A stretch of DNA of 6,070 bases, taken from contig JALZWJ010000013.1 in the NCBI GenBank assembly GCA_023300065.1, positions 1-6,070 of the forward strand. Direction: 5' to 3'. Shown one piece after another: positions 6,053-6,070 of this stretch. How positions within the stretch are numbered: the stretch's first letter is position 1; each line of letters begins with the position of its first letter. A program made the translations under genes and the position numbers. Source of the DNA: Akkermansiaceae bacterium (lineage in GTDB: Bacteria > Verrucomicrobiota > Verrucomicrobiia > Verrucomicrobiales > Akkermansiaceae). The notes under the pieces were generated by a model. That model was not told where the DNA came from, made no database searches, and saw only the letters and a list, made by a program, of their open reading frames with translations.

Positions 6053-6070
6053 TTGTGAAATATTTCACAA
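6053..6070. promoter_or_regulatory. Rex-like (or CRP-type) operator palindrome, copy 2
   Basis: TTGTGAAATATTTCACAA is a perfect 18-bp palindrome. It differs from copy 1 at one base and begins exactly 25 bp after it; both are preceded by GC. The window stops at its last base, so further copies or the promoter of the target gene may follow. Paired operators of this kind usually allow cooperative binding by a repressor near a promoter. Confidence 0.7.

Noticed and set aside
6028..6070. CRISPR repeats
   Set aside because: Only two copies are visible with a 7-base spacer between palindromes, far too short for CRISPR; operator sites fit better.

Overview
The window (about 50-55% G+C in the regions I counted by hand) reads as ordinary bacterial chromosome. 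It most likely comes from a Verrucomicrobiota relative. The pointers are the look of the two-TM zinc-ribbon protein, the Dabb protein and the secreted proteins, and the general lack of Shine-Dalgarno sequences before the genes. That assignment rests on family resemblance and is not proven. No phage, transposase, CRISPR array, rRNA or tRNA is visible.

Layout, left to right. The left edge (1-167, minus strand) holds the PRPP-binding start of anthranilate phosphoribosyltransferase (TrpD). It lacks the usual N-terminal helical domain and is closed upstream by an in-frame stop; it is clearly richer in G+C than what follows. A 145-bp gap then leads to a complete NhaP-type Na+/H+ antiporter on the plus strand (313-1584). 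This converges on a minus-strand pair across an intergenic stretch with three consecutive hairpins, the last a bidirectional intrinsic terminator. The pair is an 804-residue exported TPR protein (4676-2262) followed 31 bp later by a 175-residue membrane protein with a four-cysteine zinc ribbon (2230-1703), probably one transcript.

Divergent from the TPR gene is a 100-residue Dabb-domain protein (4807-5109), with a 16-bp-paired imperfect stem-loop just before its start. A strong hairpin follows it. Then comes a 213-residue secreted protein of unknown function (5299-5940). The window ends in two near-identical 18-bp perfect or near-perfect palindromes spaced 25 bp apart. They match the operator of the redox repressor Rex, and equally fit the CRP-type TGTGA-N6-TCACA core. 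They probably belong to the regulatory region of a gene just beyond the right edge.

The genes do not form one obvious pathway. The only likely functional unit is the TPR/zinc-ribbon pair. The most unusual items are the tandem palindromes at the right end, the decapitated trpD at the left end, and the stem-loop between the divergent TPR and Dabb genes. I see no convincing new multi-gene system.
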